Of a DNA stretch of 11,705 nt, positions 1 to 6,931 are shown in pieces (the stretch's first letter is position 1; every line of letters begins with the position of its first letter). The notes beneath the pieces were generated by a model that had not been told where the DNA came from, ran no database searches, and saw nothing but the letters and a program-made list of their open reading frames with translations. Location: assembly GCA_003694825.1 (NCBI GenBank), contig RFJS01000131.1:1-11705 (forward strand), read 5' to 3'. The translations under genes and the position numbers were made by a program. This stretch comes from Verrucomicrobiota bacterium (GTDB taxonomy: Bacteria; Verrucomicrobiota; Verrucomicrobiia; Opitutales; Opitutaceae).

Positions 1-301
1 CCGCAACCGGCGGCACGTCCGGATCATCGTCAGGCCGCAGCGCCTTTCGGCACAGGGAGGCGACCCGGCCGGGGGTGTCTTTCCCCTCGAGTGTGGTGAG
101 GTCGACCATGCTCACGGCCAGCTTCAGGCCCTTGAGTTTCGCCGCCTTCTTGATGCTCCGCGTTGTGAACTTCGCGACACGCTCTTCGACGCCCACGGCA
201 TCGACGGTGCCGATCTCGTCGAAGAGCCGGCGAAACGGTCCCTTCCGGACCGCCGCGGCAGGGCCGTCCGTCTCGTTCGTTCTTTCCGGCACAGCACTCA
301 T
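1..301 (-). CDS. deoC: Deoxyribose-phosphate aldolase, N-terminal part (runs off left edge)
   Basis: Only the first 100 residues are in the window; the frame is open to base 1. The product would be the class I aldolase that splits 2-deoxyribose 5-phosphate into glyceraldehyde 3-phosphate and acetaldehyde in cytoplasmic deoxynucleoside breakdown. Recognition rests on the stretch at residues 60-80, LAVSMVDLTTLEGKDTPGRV, followed by an ALCRKAL-like helix and a PPVA segment. This is the first strand and helix of the DeoC TIM barrel, in the form with a long N-terminal extension seen in many bacteria. The catalytic lysines lie beyond the edge, so activity cannot be judged. The start ATG (299-301) overlaps the TGA of the upstream dehydrogenase gene as ATGA, which favours this start and suggests translational coupling. 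The family call is fairly firm although the gene is partial. Confidence 0.85.
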   Translation of the reverse strand, partial: MSAVPERTNETDGPAAAVRKGPFRRLFDEIGTVDAVGVEERVAKFTTRSIKKAAKLKGLKLAVSMVDLTTLEGKDTPGRVASLCRKALRPDDDPDVPPVA

Positions 302-1716
302 GGAAAAATCCCCATGGTGAGGTAGGACTTCGCCACCGACTCGATCGCGAGCAGAAAGGCCGCCGTGCGCAGGTCCGGCACTTTCTTGTCCACGGCCGTC
401 TTGCGGATCTTGCAGTAGGAGGTGATCATCGTCTGGGCGAGAGCGGAACGCACGAAGTCGATCTCCTGCGGGCCGTGGGTCAGATTCTGCCTTTCCTCGT
501 TGGTGAGGTGCTTGCCGGTGAGCCGCTCAAGCGTATCGACAAACCGGGTATTCGTGTTCTCGTCGTAGTGCGACGTGATGCGGCCGAAACTCACGTGCGA
601 GAGGTTTTTCAGCCACTCGAGATAAGACACGGTGACGCCGCCGGCGTTGAGGTAGACATCGGGGATGAGCAGGCATCCGCGGCCGAGAAGAATCTCCTCC
701 GCTTCGGGATCCACGGGACCATTGGCCGCCTCCGCGATGATCTTCGCCTTGATGCGCTCGGCGTTGTCCCGGGTAATCTGATTCTCGAGAGCCGCCGGCA
801 CGAGCACCTCGCAGTCGAGCTCGAGTGCCGCGAGCGAATTTTCGATATTGGTGGCGCCGGGATAGTTGAGGATCGACCCAGTCTCGCGGCGGTGCCTGAA
901 GACCGCGTCCACATCCAGCCCGTCCGGATTGTGGATGGCGCCCTCGATTTCGGCGATCGCCACGATGATGCCCTTCCCCTCGTTTTGAATGAACTTGGCG
1001 GCATGGTAGCCGACGTTGCCGAGTCCCTGAATAATCACCCGCTTCCCGGCGACGCCGCGGGTGAGGCCGAGCTTTTTCATGTCGGCCTCATTGGACATCG
1101 CCTCCATGAGGCCATAGTAGACACCGAGCCCGGTGGCCTCCTTGCGGCCGGGAATGCCGTGGAGGGAGAGTGGTTTTCCCGTTACACAGGCATAGGCGTG
1201 AAGCTGGCCCGGCTGGAGGGCGCGAAAGGTGTCGGCGATCCAGGCCATCTCCTGCTCGCCCGTGCCGTAGTCCGGGGCCGGCACATCCACGCTCGGCCCG
1301 ATGAAATTTTTCGCGACCATCTCGGCGGTGTAACGGCGCGTCAGCCGCTCCCGAAAGCCCTGCCCGATCGCATGCGGGTCGATCCGCACGCCGCCTTTCG
1401 CGCCACCGAAGGGCACGCCGACAATCGCGCACTTGTAGGTCATCAGACCCGCCAGGGCGACGACCTCGTCCTGGGTCACATGCGGACTGAAGCGAATCCC
1501 GCCCTTCGTCGGCAAACGGTGGTGGCTGTGTTCCGCGCGAAAAGCCTCAACAACCTCGATATGCCCATCGTCGTGCTTCACCGGGAACCGGAATCGGCAG
1601 ACGGTATTGCACGCCTTGATCTGCTGAAGCAGGCCCATCTCGTACTTCGAGTAAAGGGCCGCGCGATTGAAGTATTTCGAAACGCTCGCGAAGAGCGATC
1701 GCCTGGGGTGTTGCAT
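298..1716 (-). CDS. gdh: Glutamate dehydrogenase, mitochondrial-type hexameric (Glu/Leu/Phe/Val dehydrogenase family)
   Basis: A 472-residue cytoplasmic enzyme expected to interconvert glutamate with 2-oxoglutarate plus ammonia using NAD(P). Substrate-domain motifs appear in order: PTKGGIRFSP (Lys71), MTYKCA (Lys95), the family signature VPFGGAKGGVRIDP with the catalytic Lys107, and VDVPAPDYGTGE with the catalytic Asp148. The three lysines have the same spacing as in known glutamate dehydrogenases. The Rossmann motif GLGNVG is at 231-236, and an acidic residue (Glu256) follows the second strand, which would fit NAD use. The C-terminal half reads like the animal mitochondrial enzyme (LIPDVYLNAGGVTVSYLEWL, then NLSHVSFGRI) and carries an antenna-like insert at about 391-425. 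The start is uncertain: no clear ribosome site is visible, and Met27 is an alternative. It lies 75 bp after the membrane-protein gene on the same strand and overlaps deoC by 4 bp. Glutamate rather than leucine or phenylalanine as substrate is inferred from this close resemblance. Confidence 0.93.
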   Translation of the reverse strand: MQHPRRSLFASVSKYFNRAALYSKYEMGLLQQIKACNTVCRFRFPVKHDDGHIEVVEAFRAEHSHHRLPTKGGIRFSPHVTQDEVVALAGLMTYKCAIVGVPFGGAKGGVRIDPHAIGQGFRERLTRRYTAEMVAKNFIGPSVDVPAPDYGTGEQEMAWIADTFRALQPGQLHAYACVTGKPLSLHGIPGRKEATGLGVYYGLMEAMSNEADMKKLGLTRGVAGKRVIIQGLGNVGYHAAKFIQNEGKGIIVAIAEIEGAIHNPDGLDVDAVFRHRRETGSILNYPGATNIENSLAALELDCEVLVPAALENQITRDNAERIKAKIIAEAANGPVDPEAEEILLGRGCLLIPDVYLNAGGVTVSYLEWLKNLSHVSFGRITSHYDENTNTRFVDTLERLTGKHLTNEERQNLTHGPQEIDFVRSALAQTMITSYCKIRKTAVDKKVPDLRTAAFLLAIESVAKSYLTMGIFP

Positions 1717-1791
1717 GCGACTACCTACGCGCGACGCCGCCTGATTGGCAAATCGGAAGGCGCGAGAGGAGCGCGGCAGGGCCGGGGAGAC

Positions 1792-4332
1792 TCAGCCGCG
1801 GCCCACCCGCTCACGAACCGCCTGTGGCAACAACCGCAGGCTCAGATCGCGGGCCTCGGGATCGGCGACCCGCAGCCCCAGGGTCCCGCAAAGCTCCACA
1901 AACCGCGCCAGCGCCACCGTGCTGAGATCCCGCACCCCTTCGGCATCGATCTCGGCCGCACAGCGCGCCAGTTCCCGCCGGGCCAACTCCATGCGGCCGC
2001 CGTCGGCAAGGACCAGCGCCAGGCTCACCCGGCGATCCCACGGCATCCACACCGCTCCGCCCGGGCCGCTGGACAGAGCGACGACTTCGCCGAGCGCTTC
2101 TTCGAACCCGGCGCGGTCGCGCAGCGCATACGCCGCCCGCGCCCGCCCCACGGCCGCCGCCAGATTGCCCGACATCCGGGCCAACCGGCGCCGCACCGCA
2201 CGCAGCGCCTCGGCCCGCCCGGTCTCCACGAAAAACTCCGCCAATCGCGCCGCCGCCTCCGCGGCCTCCTGCTCCTCGACCACGGCAAAGGTATCGACGG
2301 CGAACCCGTCGAACCCCGGCAGCGGCGGCACACTATACGCGACCGGACGCAGCCACAACGGCAAGGCCCACCGGTGCAGTGCCCCGACCAGCGAATCCGC
2401 CGGCACCTCTCCGCCGGCCTGCCCGCGCCCGATTCTCGCCAGCGCATCGAGAGAAAGATCCCACGAGGGCAGCACCACATGCGTCACCCCCCGCGCCTCC
2501 AGCAATGCCTGTGTCTCCCCGCGGCTCTTCGCACTGACGATCCGGATCGCCGCGGCCAATCCCGCTTCATTCTGCGGCTCGAGCGACGCCACAGTCCGCA
2601 GCCCGCCGAAATACACGACTTCGGTCGAGAAACCCGGAGGCGCCAACACCACCGCCCCGGCATCGCCTGCCCTCGCTGCCAGCCACCAGGCGTAATCACG
2701 GGCCACCAACCGGGCCGCTTCCCGCGGCGTCCATTCCGCATCTCCGAGCCGCTGGGCCGTGCGGATCACAAACAACAAACCCGGAGCCAGCGCCAGAATC
2801 GCGGCTCCCGCCAACACCCAGCGCCGGAAGGGCAGCCCCAGGGCCTGTCTCACGCCCACCACGACCGCCGGAATCAGGCCGAGCAACACCGCCTCCAGCC
2901 AGGCCCACCAGCGCAACTGCACGACCGCCGCCACAAGAAACACCGCCGCCACCGTTCCCATCAGCGCGATCGCGCCCCGCTCCCCTTCATCGGACCTTCG
3001 CCGCCACCACAGCCACGCGGCCAGCCCCCACGGCACCACGACCGGCAGAAGCACCGCCATCGCCGGACCCGACGCCCCTTCCGCCGCCAACCAGGCCCCC
3101 AGGCTCTGCGCCTCCACCATCCCCACCCTCGACAGCCGCGCCGCCGCCGGATCCGCCTCGAACAACGCGCTCCCCCCATAGCCGTGCACCGCCACCAGAA
3201 CCGCCGCGGCGAACCCGAGCGCACACACGCCGCTCCCCGCCGCCCGCGCCCAAGCCCTCACCCCGACCGTGCCGCCACCCCGCCGCGCCGCGCAGACGCC
3301 CGCGCCCCCCGCCAATGCCTCGCCCAGGGCCAGCCAGGCAACCGCGTGCGCCCAGTGCATCCGCTCCGGCCGCAGGGGCAATCCGCGCCCGGCCCCGTCC
3401 AGCCACCACAGGCTCAGAGCCACAGCCGCCCCCGCCGCCGCCCAAAACCGCAGCCCCGCCCATCCGCCCGCATCGATCGCGCTCCTCCCATTCCGGACAC
3501 CCGAACGCGCACCGTCCGCCTTCCGCCTCTGCCACCAACCCCATCCCCCTGCCCAAATCGCCGACAACGCCACCCCGATCGCCATCAACACCTGCGCAGC
3601 CGGGCACACCCACAACAACGCGCCCCCCGACAGCCCCGCCACCAACGCCGCCGTCCGACTCTCCCCGCCACCCCGGCACGCCGTCCAACGCCACCGGCAC
3701 AGCGCCAGCGCCTGCACCCCCGCCAACACCACGCCCCACGATTCCCGTGCCGGCGCCGCCGGCACAAACACCGTCACCAGCGGATACGACAACCCCGCCG
3801 CTGCCGCCACCCACACCCCGGCTCCGCGACCGAACCAGCGCCAGGCGGCCATTGCCATCGCCGCAAGCCACAGCCCATGCAGCAACGGATCCGCCAGCCG
3901 GGCCGCCCGCTCCACCGCCACGCCCTGAGCCGCCTCCGCCCCGCCGATGCCGGGGATCCGGGCCAGCAGCGCCACCCACCAGCGCGCCACCGACGCCGTC
4001 CCCTCCGGCCGACCCTCCGGCGCATTCTCGTGATCGACCTGCCGCACCACCCACTCCCCCGACGCGAGCATCGCCTGCGCCGCCATGATCGTCTGCATCG
4101 CCTCCCCATCCTCCACGGGCGGCACCAACCGGCGCACGCCACCGGCGTAACCCGTCGCCGAGTCCGCATCCATCGCCGCAACATCCACCGACCAGCCCGC
4201 GAAGGCCGTGAGCCGATCCACCCGCTTCAGCCACATCCGGTCCCATCCGGCTCCCAACACTGCCAGGACCAGCAACACCGGTGCCACCGCACCCACCGCC
4301 GTCATCAACCCAAACGAAAACTTCATCGCCAT
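1792..4332 (-). CDS. Large polytopic membrane protein, GT-C / STT3-like glycosyltransferase-type
   Basis: Counted from Met at 4332 the protein has 846 residues. Hydrophobic segments lie near 11-28, 151-167, 170-192, 197-212, 226-243, 247-261, 293-310, 327-345, 368-384, 422-441, 454-472, 478-494 and 506-523. A long extracytoplasmic loop between the first two holds VEDGEAMQTIMAAQ, then ASGEWVVRQVDHENAPEGRP and an RWWVALLARIP segment. An acidic first loop followed by a W-D-x-P-G-P pattern resembles GT-C enzymes such as oligosaccharyltransferase STT3, which move sugars from lipid carriers. A soluble region from about 525 holds VVYFGGLRTVASLEPQNEAG and THVVLPSWD, as in STT3-like proteins, and from about 685 an alanine- and arginine-rich helical tail that may be TPR-like. 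The frame is open upstream to an ATG at 4452, but the first 40 residues would be Gly/Pro/Arg-rich and unlike a membrane protein, so the start just before the first TM segment is preferred; ATG 4326 is also possible. The catalytic role is an inference. Confidence 0.8.
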   Translation of the reverse strand: MAMKFSFGLMTAVGAVAPVLLVLAVLGAGWDRMWLKRVDRLTAFAGWSVDVAAMDADSATGYAGGVRRLVPPVEDGEAMQTIMAAQAMLASGEWVVRQVDHENAPEGRPEGTASVARWWVALLARIPGIGGAEAAQGVAVERAARLADPLLHGLWLAAMAMAAWRWFGRGAGVWVAAAAGLSYPLVTVFVPAAPARESWGVVLAGVQALALCRWRWTACRGGGESRTAALVAGLSGGALLWVCPAAQVLMAIGVALSAIWAGGWGWWQRRKADGARSGVRNGRSAIDAGGWAGLRFWAAAGAAVALSLWWLDGAGRGLPLRPERMHWAHAVAWLALGEALAGGAGVCAARRGGGTVGVRAWARAAGSGVCALGFAAAVLVAVHGYGGSALFEADPAAARLSRVGMVEAQSLGAWLAAEGASGPAMAVLLPVVVPWGLAAWLWWRRRSDEGERGAIALMGTVAAVFLVAAVVQLRWWAWLEAVLLGLIPAVVVGVRQALGLPFRRWVLAGAAILALAPGLLFVIRTAQRLGDAEWTPREAARLVARDYAWWLAARAGDAGAVVLAPPGFSTEVVYFGGLRTVASLEPQNEAGLAAAIRIVSAKSRGETQALLEARGVTHVVLPSWDLSLDALARIGRGQAGGEVPADSLVGALHRWALPLWLRPVAYSVPPLPGFDGFAVDTFAVVEEQEAAEAAARLAEFFVETGRAEALRAVRRRLARMSGNLAAAVGRARAAYALRDRAGFEEALGEVVALSSGPGGAVWMPWDRRVSLALVLADGGRMELARRELARCAAEIDAEGVRDLSTVALARFVELCGTLGLRVADPEARDLSLRLLPQAVRERVGRG

Positions 4333-4559
4333 GCGAAACTCATGCAGAATGGGAAAAACACAGAAACCGAACCGCGGGCCGTCGCCCGCCCGCGACCGTT
4401 CGACCGGGCCGGGCCACGCCCCCGAGCCATCGCACCCGACCACCCACCCCAAGTAAAGCCGCGATCAACGGGCGGGCGCCGCGTCCCGCCCCATCACCCC
4501 CTCACTCCCCCCTGCTCCAGGCTCGCCTCCGTCTCCAAACCGAGACAGCCTTGCCCGCC
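4333..4559. other. Divergent intergenic region between the membrane-protein gene and the carbonic-anhydrase-like gene
   Basis: This 227-bp gap must contain the start signals for both flanking genes. The end next to the membrane-protein gene (about 4333-4375) is visibly less GC-rich than the rest and is the likeliest promoter zone for the leftward gene. The remainder is C-rich, with no convincing -10/-35 pair, palindrome or RNA gene. Open frames crossing it are low-complexity Pro/Arg/Thr sequence and look non-coding. Confidence 0.4.
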
Positions 4560-5126
4560 ATGACTCTCGAAGAGCAGTTCGAAACCTTCCTCGCCCGCGA
4601 CCCGGAGATCGACCCCAGCGCCTACGTCGCCCCGGGAGCCACCCTCATCGGCGCCGTTCGCCTCGCCCCCCACAGCAGCGTCTGGCCGGGATGCGTCCTT
4701 CGCGCCGACATCAACTCCATCGAGATCGGCGAGGGATCCAATGTCCAGGATGGCACCATCGTCCACCTCGCCGACAACTACGGCGTCAAAGTCGGCCGTT
4801 ACGTCACCATCGGCCATGCCGCGATCATCCACGCCTGCACGATTGAGGACGAGTGCCTCATCGGCATGGGCGCGACGATCCTCGATGGCGCCGTCATCGG
4901 CCACAACTCGATCATCGGCGCCAACACCCTCGTCACCCAGGGCACCCACATCCCGCCCGGCTCCCTCGTGATCGGCGTCCCCGGCAAAGTCGTCAAAACC
5001 CTGCCCCCCGAAAAACAGGCCGGCATCCGCAAATGGGCCGAAAAATACATCAAGGTCGCCGCCGCCCACCGCGCCCGCTTCGCGCCAAAGGACGCGTCGT
5101 TCATCACCAGACCGGGCCGCGCTTGA
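4560..5126 (+). CDS. Gamma-carbonic anhydrase-like hexapeptide-repeat protein (YrdA/PaaY type)
   Basis: A 188-residue left-handed beta-helix protein, expected to be a cytoplasmic trimer. Hexapeptide turns run from about residue 20 to 142 (for example VAPGATLIGAVRL, SNVQDGTIVH, GVKVGRYVTIGH, DECLIGMGATILDGAVIG, GSLVIGVPGKVVK). Three zinc-ligand histidines are present at 69, 86 and 91 in the contexts TIVH, TIGH and IIHAC, together with Arg48, Asp50, Gln63 and Asp64, which correspond to conserved active-site residues of the archaeal enzyme Cam. The long acidic loop of Cam is absent, as usual for this short subclass, whose members vary between true carbonic anhydrases, thioesterase-like proteins and proteins of unknown role. 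The frame is open upstream, but everything before this ATG is low-complexity, so the start is chosen at MTLEEQFETF. It converges on the small ORF and CDF gene from the other strand. Family membership is firm; hydration of CO2 is likely but not shown. Confidence 0.92.
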   Translation: MTLEEQFETFLARDPEIDPSAYVAPGATLIGAVRLAPHSSVWPGCVLRADINSIEIGEGSNVQDGTIVHLADNYGVKVGRYVTIGHAAIIHACTIEDECLIGMGATILDGAVIGHNSIIGANTLVTQGTHIPPGSLVIGVPGKVVKTLPPEKQAGIRKWAEKYIKVAAAHRARFAPKDASFITRPGRA

Positions 5127-5274
5127 TCACCGAGGTCTCGCCGAAGCCGACCTGACGATCAAAGCCCAGGAGGCCGGTTTTCGGGTGGTTTCTACCTTTT
5201 TTCTCGAGGTCGGACGCGCCCGGAGACCCTTCGCAGAGCTGATCGGCGCTTTGCAGAGCGCGTTCATTCATCAT
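5104..5274 (-). CDS. Candidate small protein coupled to the CDF gene
   Basis: A 56-residue frame starting MMNERALQSADQ and ending GETSVIKRGPVW. I do not recognise it. Its tandem ATG codons (5274 and 5271) lie inside the last codons of the CDF gene, an arrangement typical of translational coupling. Hand counting over the frame gives a codon-position pattern of a real gene in a GC-rich genome: position 3 about 74 percent GC, position 1 about 67 percent, position 2 about 48 percent. The residue mix (Lys, Asn, His, Phe, Asp, Glu) is also unlike the Arg/Pro/Ala-rich shadow frames nearby. Its stop overlaps the 3' end of the convergent carbonic-anhydrase-like gene by 23 bp. No signal peptide or membrane segment is visible. 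Against it: it is short, and the frame contains a possible terminator of the opposite strand. Confidence 0.4.
   Translation of the reverse strand: MMNERALQSADQLCEGSPGASDLEKKGRNHPKTGLLGFDRQVGFGETSVIKRGPVW
5183..5202 (+). terminator. Possible weak intrinsic terminator after the carbonic-anhydrase-like gene
   Basis: A short hairpin GGTGG-TTT-CTACC (five pairs including one G-U, extendable by a second wobble) is followed directly by six T residues at 5197-5202, about 57 bp past the stop of the plus-strand gene. The stem is weak. The same bases could encode part of the minus-strand small ORF. Confidence 0.25.
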
Positions 5275-6223
5275 CGCCAGCGTCCCCGCTTCCTCCTCTT
5301 TTGAGTGCCTTGACGTCGCCTTCGTCGCGGCGGTAGCGGGCGGCGCGGAGGCGGCCCTCGTCATCCGGCTCGACGTGCACCACCACATCCTCGACCGGGA
5401 GTTCAGACTCGGTCAGCACCTGCTTGACCGCATGCGCGATCGCATGGCCCTCGCGCACGGTCAGTTCACCATTCACGACCACGTGAATATCCATCAGCAG
5501 CCCCATCCCGCTCTTGCGGATGCGCACCTTCTCAATCGCCACCACTCCGGGGACCTCCACCGACAACGCACACACCTGCTCCACGACCTCCTCGCCGACC
5601 GCCGCATCCATCACCTCATCCAACGCCGGGCGGAGCAGATTGATCCCGTTGTATACGATCAGGCCACACGCGAACAACGCCGCCCAGTCGTCCGCCGTCT
5701 CGTAGCCCTCTCCCCCCACCAACGCGATGAGGATGCCGACAAACGCCGCGGCCGACGTGATCGCATCGGAACGGTGGTGCCAGGCATCGCCGACCAGCGA
5801 CCGACTCCCCGCGCGGTCTCCGGCACGCCGCACATACCGATAGAGCACCTCCTTGACGACGACCACACCGAGCAGCACCGCCAGAGTAAACGGTTCCGGC
5901 GCATGATGCGGCGTGATGATTTCTCGCACGCTCTGCACGGCAATCAGCGCCGCCGCCCCGAGCAGACCCACGGCCACGAAAACCGCCGCGATCGACTCCG
6001 CCTTTCCATGGCCATACGGATGTTCCTCGTCCGCCGGCTTCACCGAAACACGCATCGCCTTCCACACCACCACCGAGCTGAACACATCCGCCGTCGACTC
6101 GATCCCGTCGGCCACCAGCGCGTAGGAATTTCCGAGCACGCCTGCCACCACCTTCGTCACCGCAAGAACCGGGTTCGCGATGACGGACACCCACGAGGCT
6201 ATCATGGCGGAACGCACCTTCAT
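5264..6223 (-). CDS. Cation diffusion facilitator (CDF) family metal transporter
   Basis: A 319-residue inner-membrane transporter expected to export a divalent metal ion (Zn, Fe, Mn or similar) from the cytoplasm by proton antiport. Six hydrophobic segments lie near 8-28, 33-55, 77-98, 112-130, 152-170 and 180-197, followed by a cytoplasmic ferredoxin-like domain (about 205-290) with the family's His/Asp residues (His247, His260, His264, His283). Segment 2 carries ADGIESTAD and segment 5 carries AWHHRSD, giving His149 and Asp153 (HxxxD) as transport-site ligands. The family motif HPYGHGKAE is at 68-76 in the first cytoplasmic loop. In segment 2 the usual DxxxD or HxxxD appears as Glu42-x3-Asp46. 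The C-terminus ends in a charged, Gly/Asp-rich tail. The gene follows the Fur-family regulator by 104 bp on the same strand, suggesting joint, metal-responsive expression. Family assignment is firm; the metal cannot be told from sequence. Confidence 0.93.
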   Translation of the reverse strand: MKVRSAMIASWVSVIANPVLAVTKVVAGVLGNSYALVADGIESTADVFSSVVVWKAMRVSVKPADEEHPYGHGKAESIAAVFVAVGLLGAAALIAVQSVREIITPHHAPEPFTLAVLLGVVVVKEVLYRYVRRAGDRAGSRSLVGDAWHHRSDAITSAAAFVGILIALVGGEGYETADDWAALFACGLIVYNGINLLRPALDEVMDAAVGEEVVEQVCALSVEVPGVVAIEKVRIRKSGMGLLMDIHVVVNGELTVREGHAIAHAVKQVLTESELPVEDVVVHVEPDDEGRLRAARYRRDEGDVKALKRGGSGDAGDDE

Positions 6224-6327
6224 CGGCCGCTTTGCTATCGCCGCCGCCGCCGTCTGACGAGCCTAACCACAGCCGGCACGCCCCTATCCCGCCACCTCCC
6301 GGCTCGCGGCCGCGAGATGGCCCACCC

Positions 6328-6723
6328 TCACCGTTTGCCGCGGCCCATCCGCGCGCAATCCGCGCAAGAGCCGTAATAGACCACCTCGTTTCCCGTAAAT
6401 TTAAACCCCTTCGGCCGCCGGCGCGGCAACGGCACCTCCTCCGGCCCTTCCACATCGAACACCCGCTTGCAATGGTGGCAGATGAAGTGCGCGTGGTGCC
6501 GGGCCAGCGCCGCCTCATACCGGGTCGGCTGCCCCGGATAGTTCACCGCCACGATCATGCGATCGCGCGCCATATCCCGCACCGCTCGATACACCGTCGC
6601 AATCCCGAGTCCGGGAAGCTCCCGGGCCGCCTCCGCGTGCAGCTCCGCCACCGTCAGCGGCCGGTCCGCGGCCTGAATCACCGTCCGGATCACCTCCAGC
6701 TGCCTGGTCGTGCGTGCGCGCAT
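6328..6723 (-). CDS. Fur-family metal-responsive transcriptional regulator
   Basis: A 131-residue cytoplasmic repressor-type protein. The N-terminal winged helix (about 1-68) includes LTVAELHAEA and the recognition helix region GIATVYRAVRDM, typical of Fur, Zur and PerR. The dimerisation domain has RYE (Glu70), HHAHFICHHC (His77, His79, Cys82, Cys85) with Asp90 five residues after the second Cys as in PerR, and a C-terminal CADC (Cys120, Cys123) that completes the four-cysteine structural zinc site. The chain is slightly shorter than usual and the final strand region FTGNEVVYYGSC lacks the His often found there, so which metal it senses is open. It sits upstream of the CDF gene and divergent from the receptor operon with 208 bp between starts, making both plausible targets. 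No strong ribosome site is visible upstream of the chosen ATG. Confidence 0.92.
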   Translation of the reverse strand: MRARTTRQLEVIRTVIQAADRPLTVAELHAEAARELPGLGIATVYRAVRDMARDRMIVAVNYPGQPTRYEAALARHHAHFICHHCKRVFDVEGPEEVPLPRRRPKGFKFTGNEVVYYGSCADCARMGRGKR

Positions 6724-6886
6724 CGTCGCTCAAACGCTCCGTCTCAACCGCTCACCGGGGATCGCCCACAGCCCAGCCCCCTGAACAGCCATCGGCCACC
6801 CCGCCCCCGGCAGCGCTCACGCCGCAACGCACCGCACCGCGACAAGAAACGCTCCATGCGCGACATCTCTCGACCAGGAGTTTTTG

Positions 6887-6904
6887 TTGATAATGAAATA
6901 TCAA
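6887..6904. promoter_or_regulatory. Fur-box-like operator and candidate promoter upstream of the receptor operon
   Basis: The 18-bp sequence TTGATAATGAAATATCAA is an imperfect palindrome: the outer six base pairs match perfectly and seven of nine pairs match overall. It contains TGATAAT, identical to the left half of the 7-1-7 Fur box, then two bases, then AATATCA, one mismatch from the right half ATTATCA. It is centred in an AT-rich island (about 6881-6912) in otherwise GC-rich DNA, 27 bp before the receptor ATG. GATAAT at 6889-6894 could serve as the -10 element, so a bound repressor would block the promoter. The neighbouring Fur-family gene is the natural candidate to bind it. That pairing is inferred. 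Confidence 0.6.
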
Positions 6905-6931
6905 TACCCATAGCTCTTGAGCGCTTCTCCC

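Noticed and set aside
75..320. 81-codon plus-strand frame at the left edge
   Set aside because: It is antisense to the recognisable deoC N-terminus and is Ser/Thr/Arg-rich without motifs.
4333..4452. Longer N-terminus (40 extra residues) for the STT3-like protein
   Set aside because: The extra residues are Gly/Pro/Arg-rich, with composition unlike the rest, and the natural start sits just before the first membrane segment.
475..4563. Plus-strand open frame of 1362 codons
   Set aside because: It lies antisense to the dehydrogenase and membrane-protein genes, is dominated by Arg, Pro, His and Gln, and has no recognisable domain. GC-rich skewed DNA lacks stops in such frames.
5246..5261. Hairpin GCGCT-TTGCAG-AGCGC just past the CDF stop
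   Set aside because: The stem is only five pairs and is not followed by a T-run on either strand, so it is not supported as a terminator.
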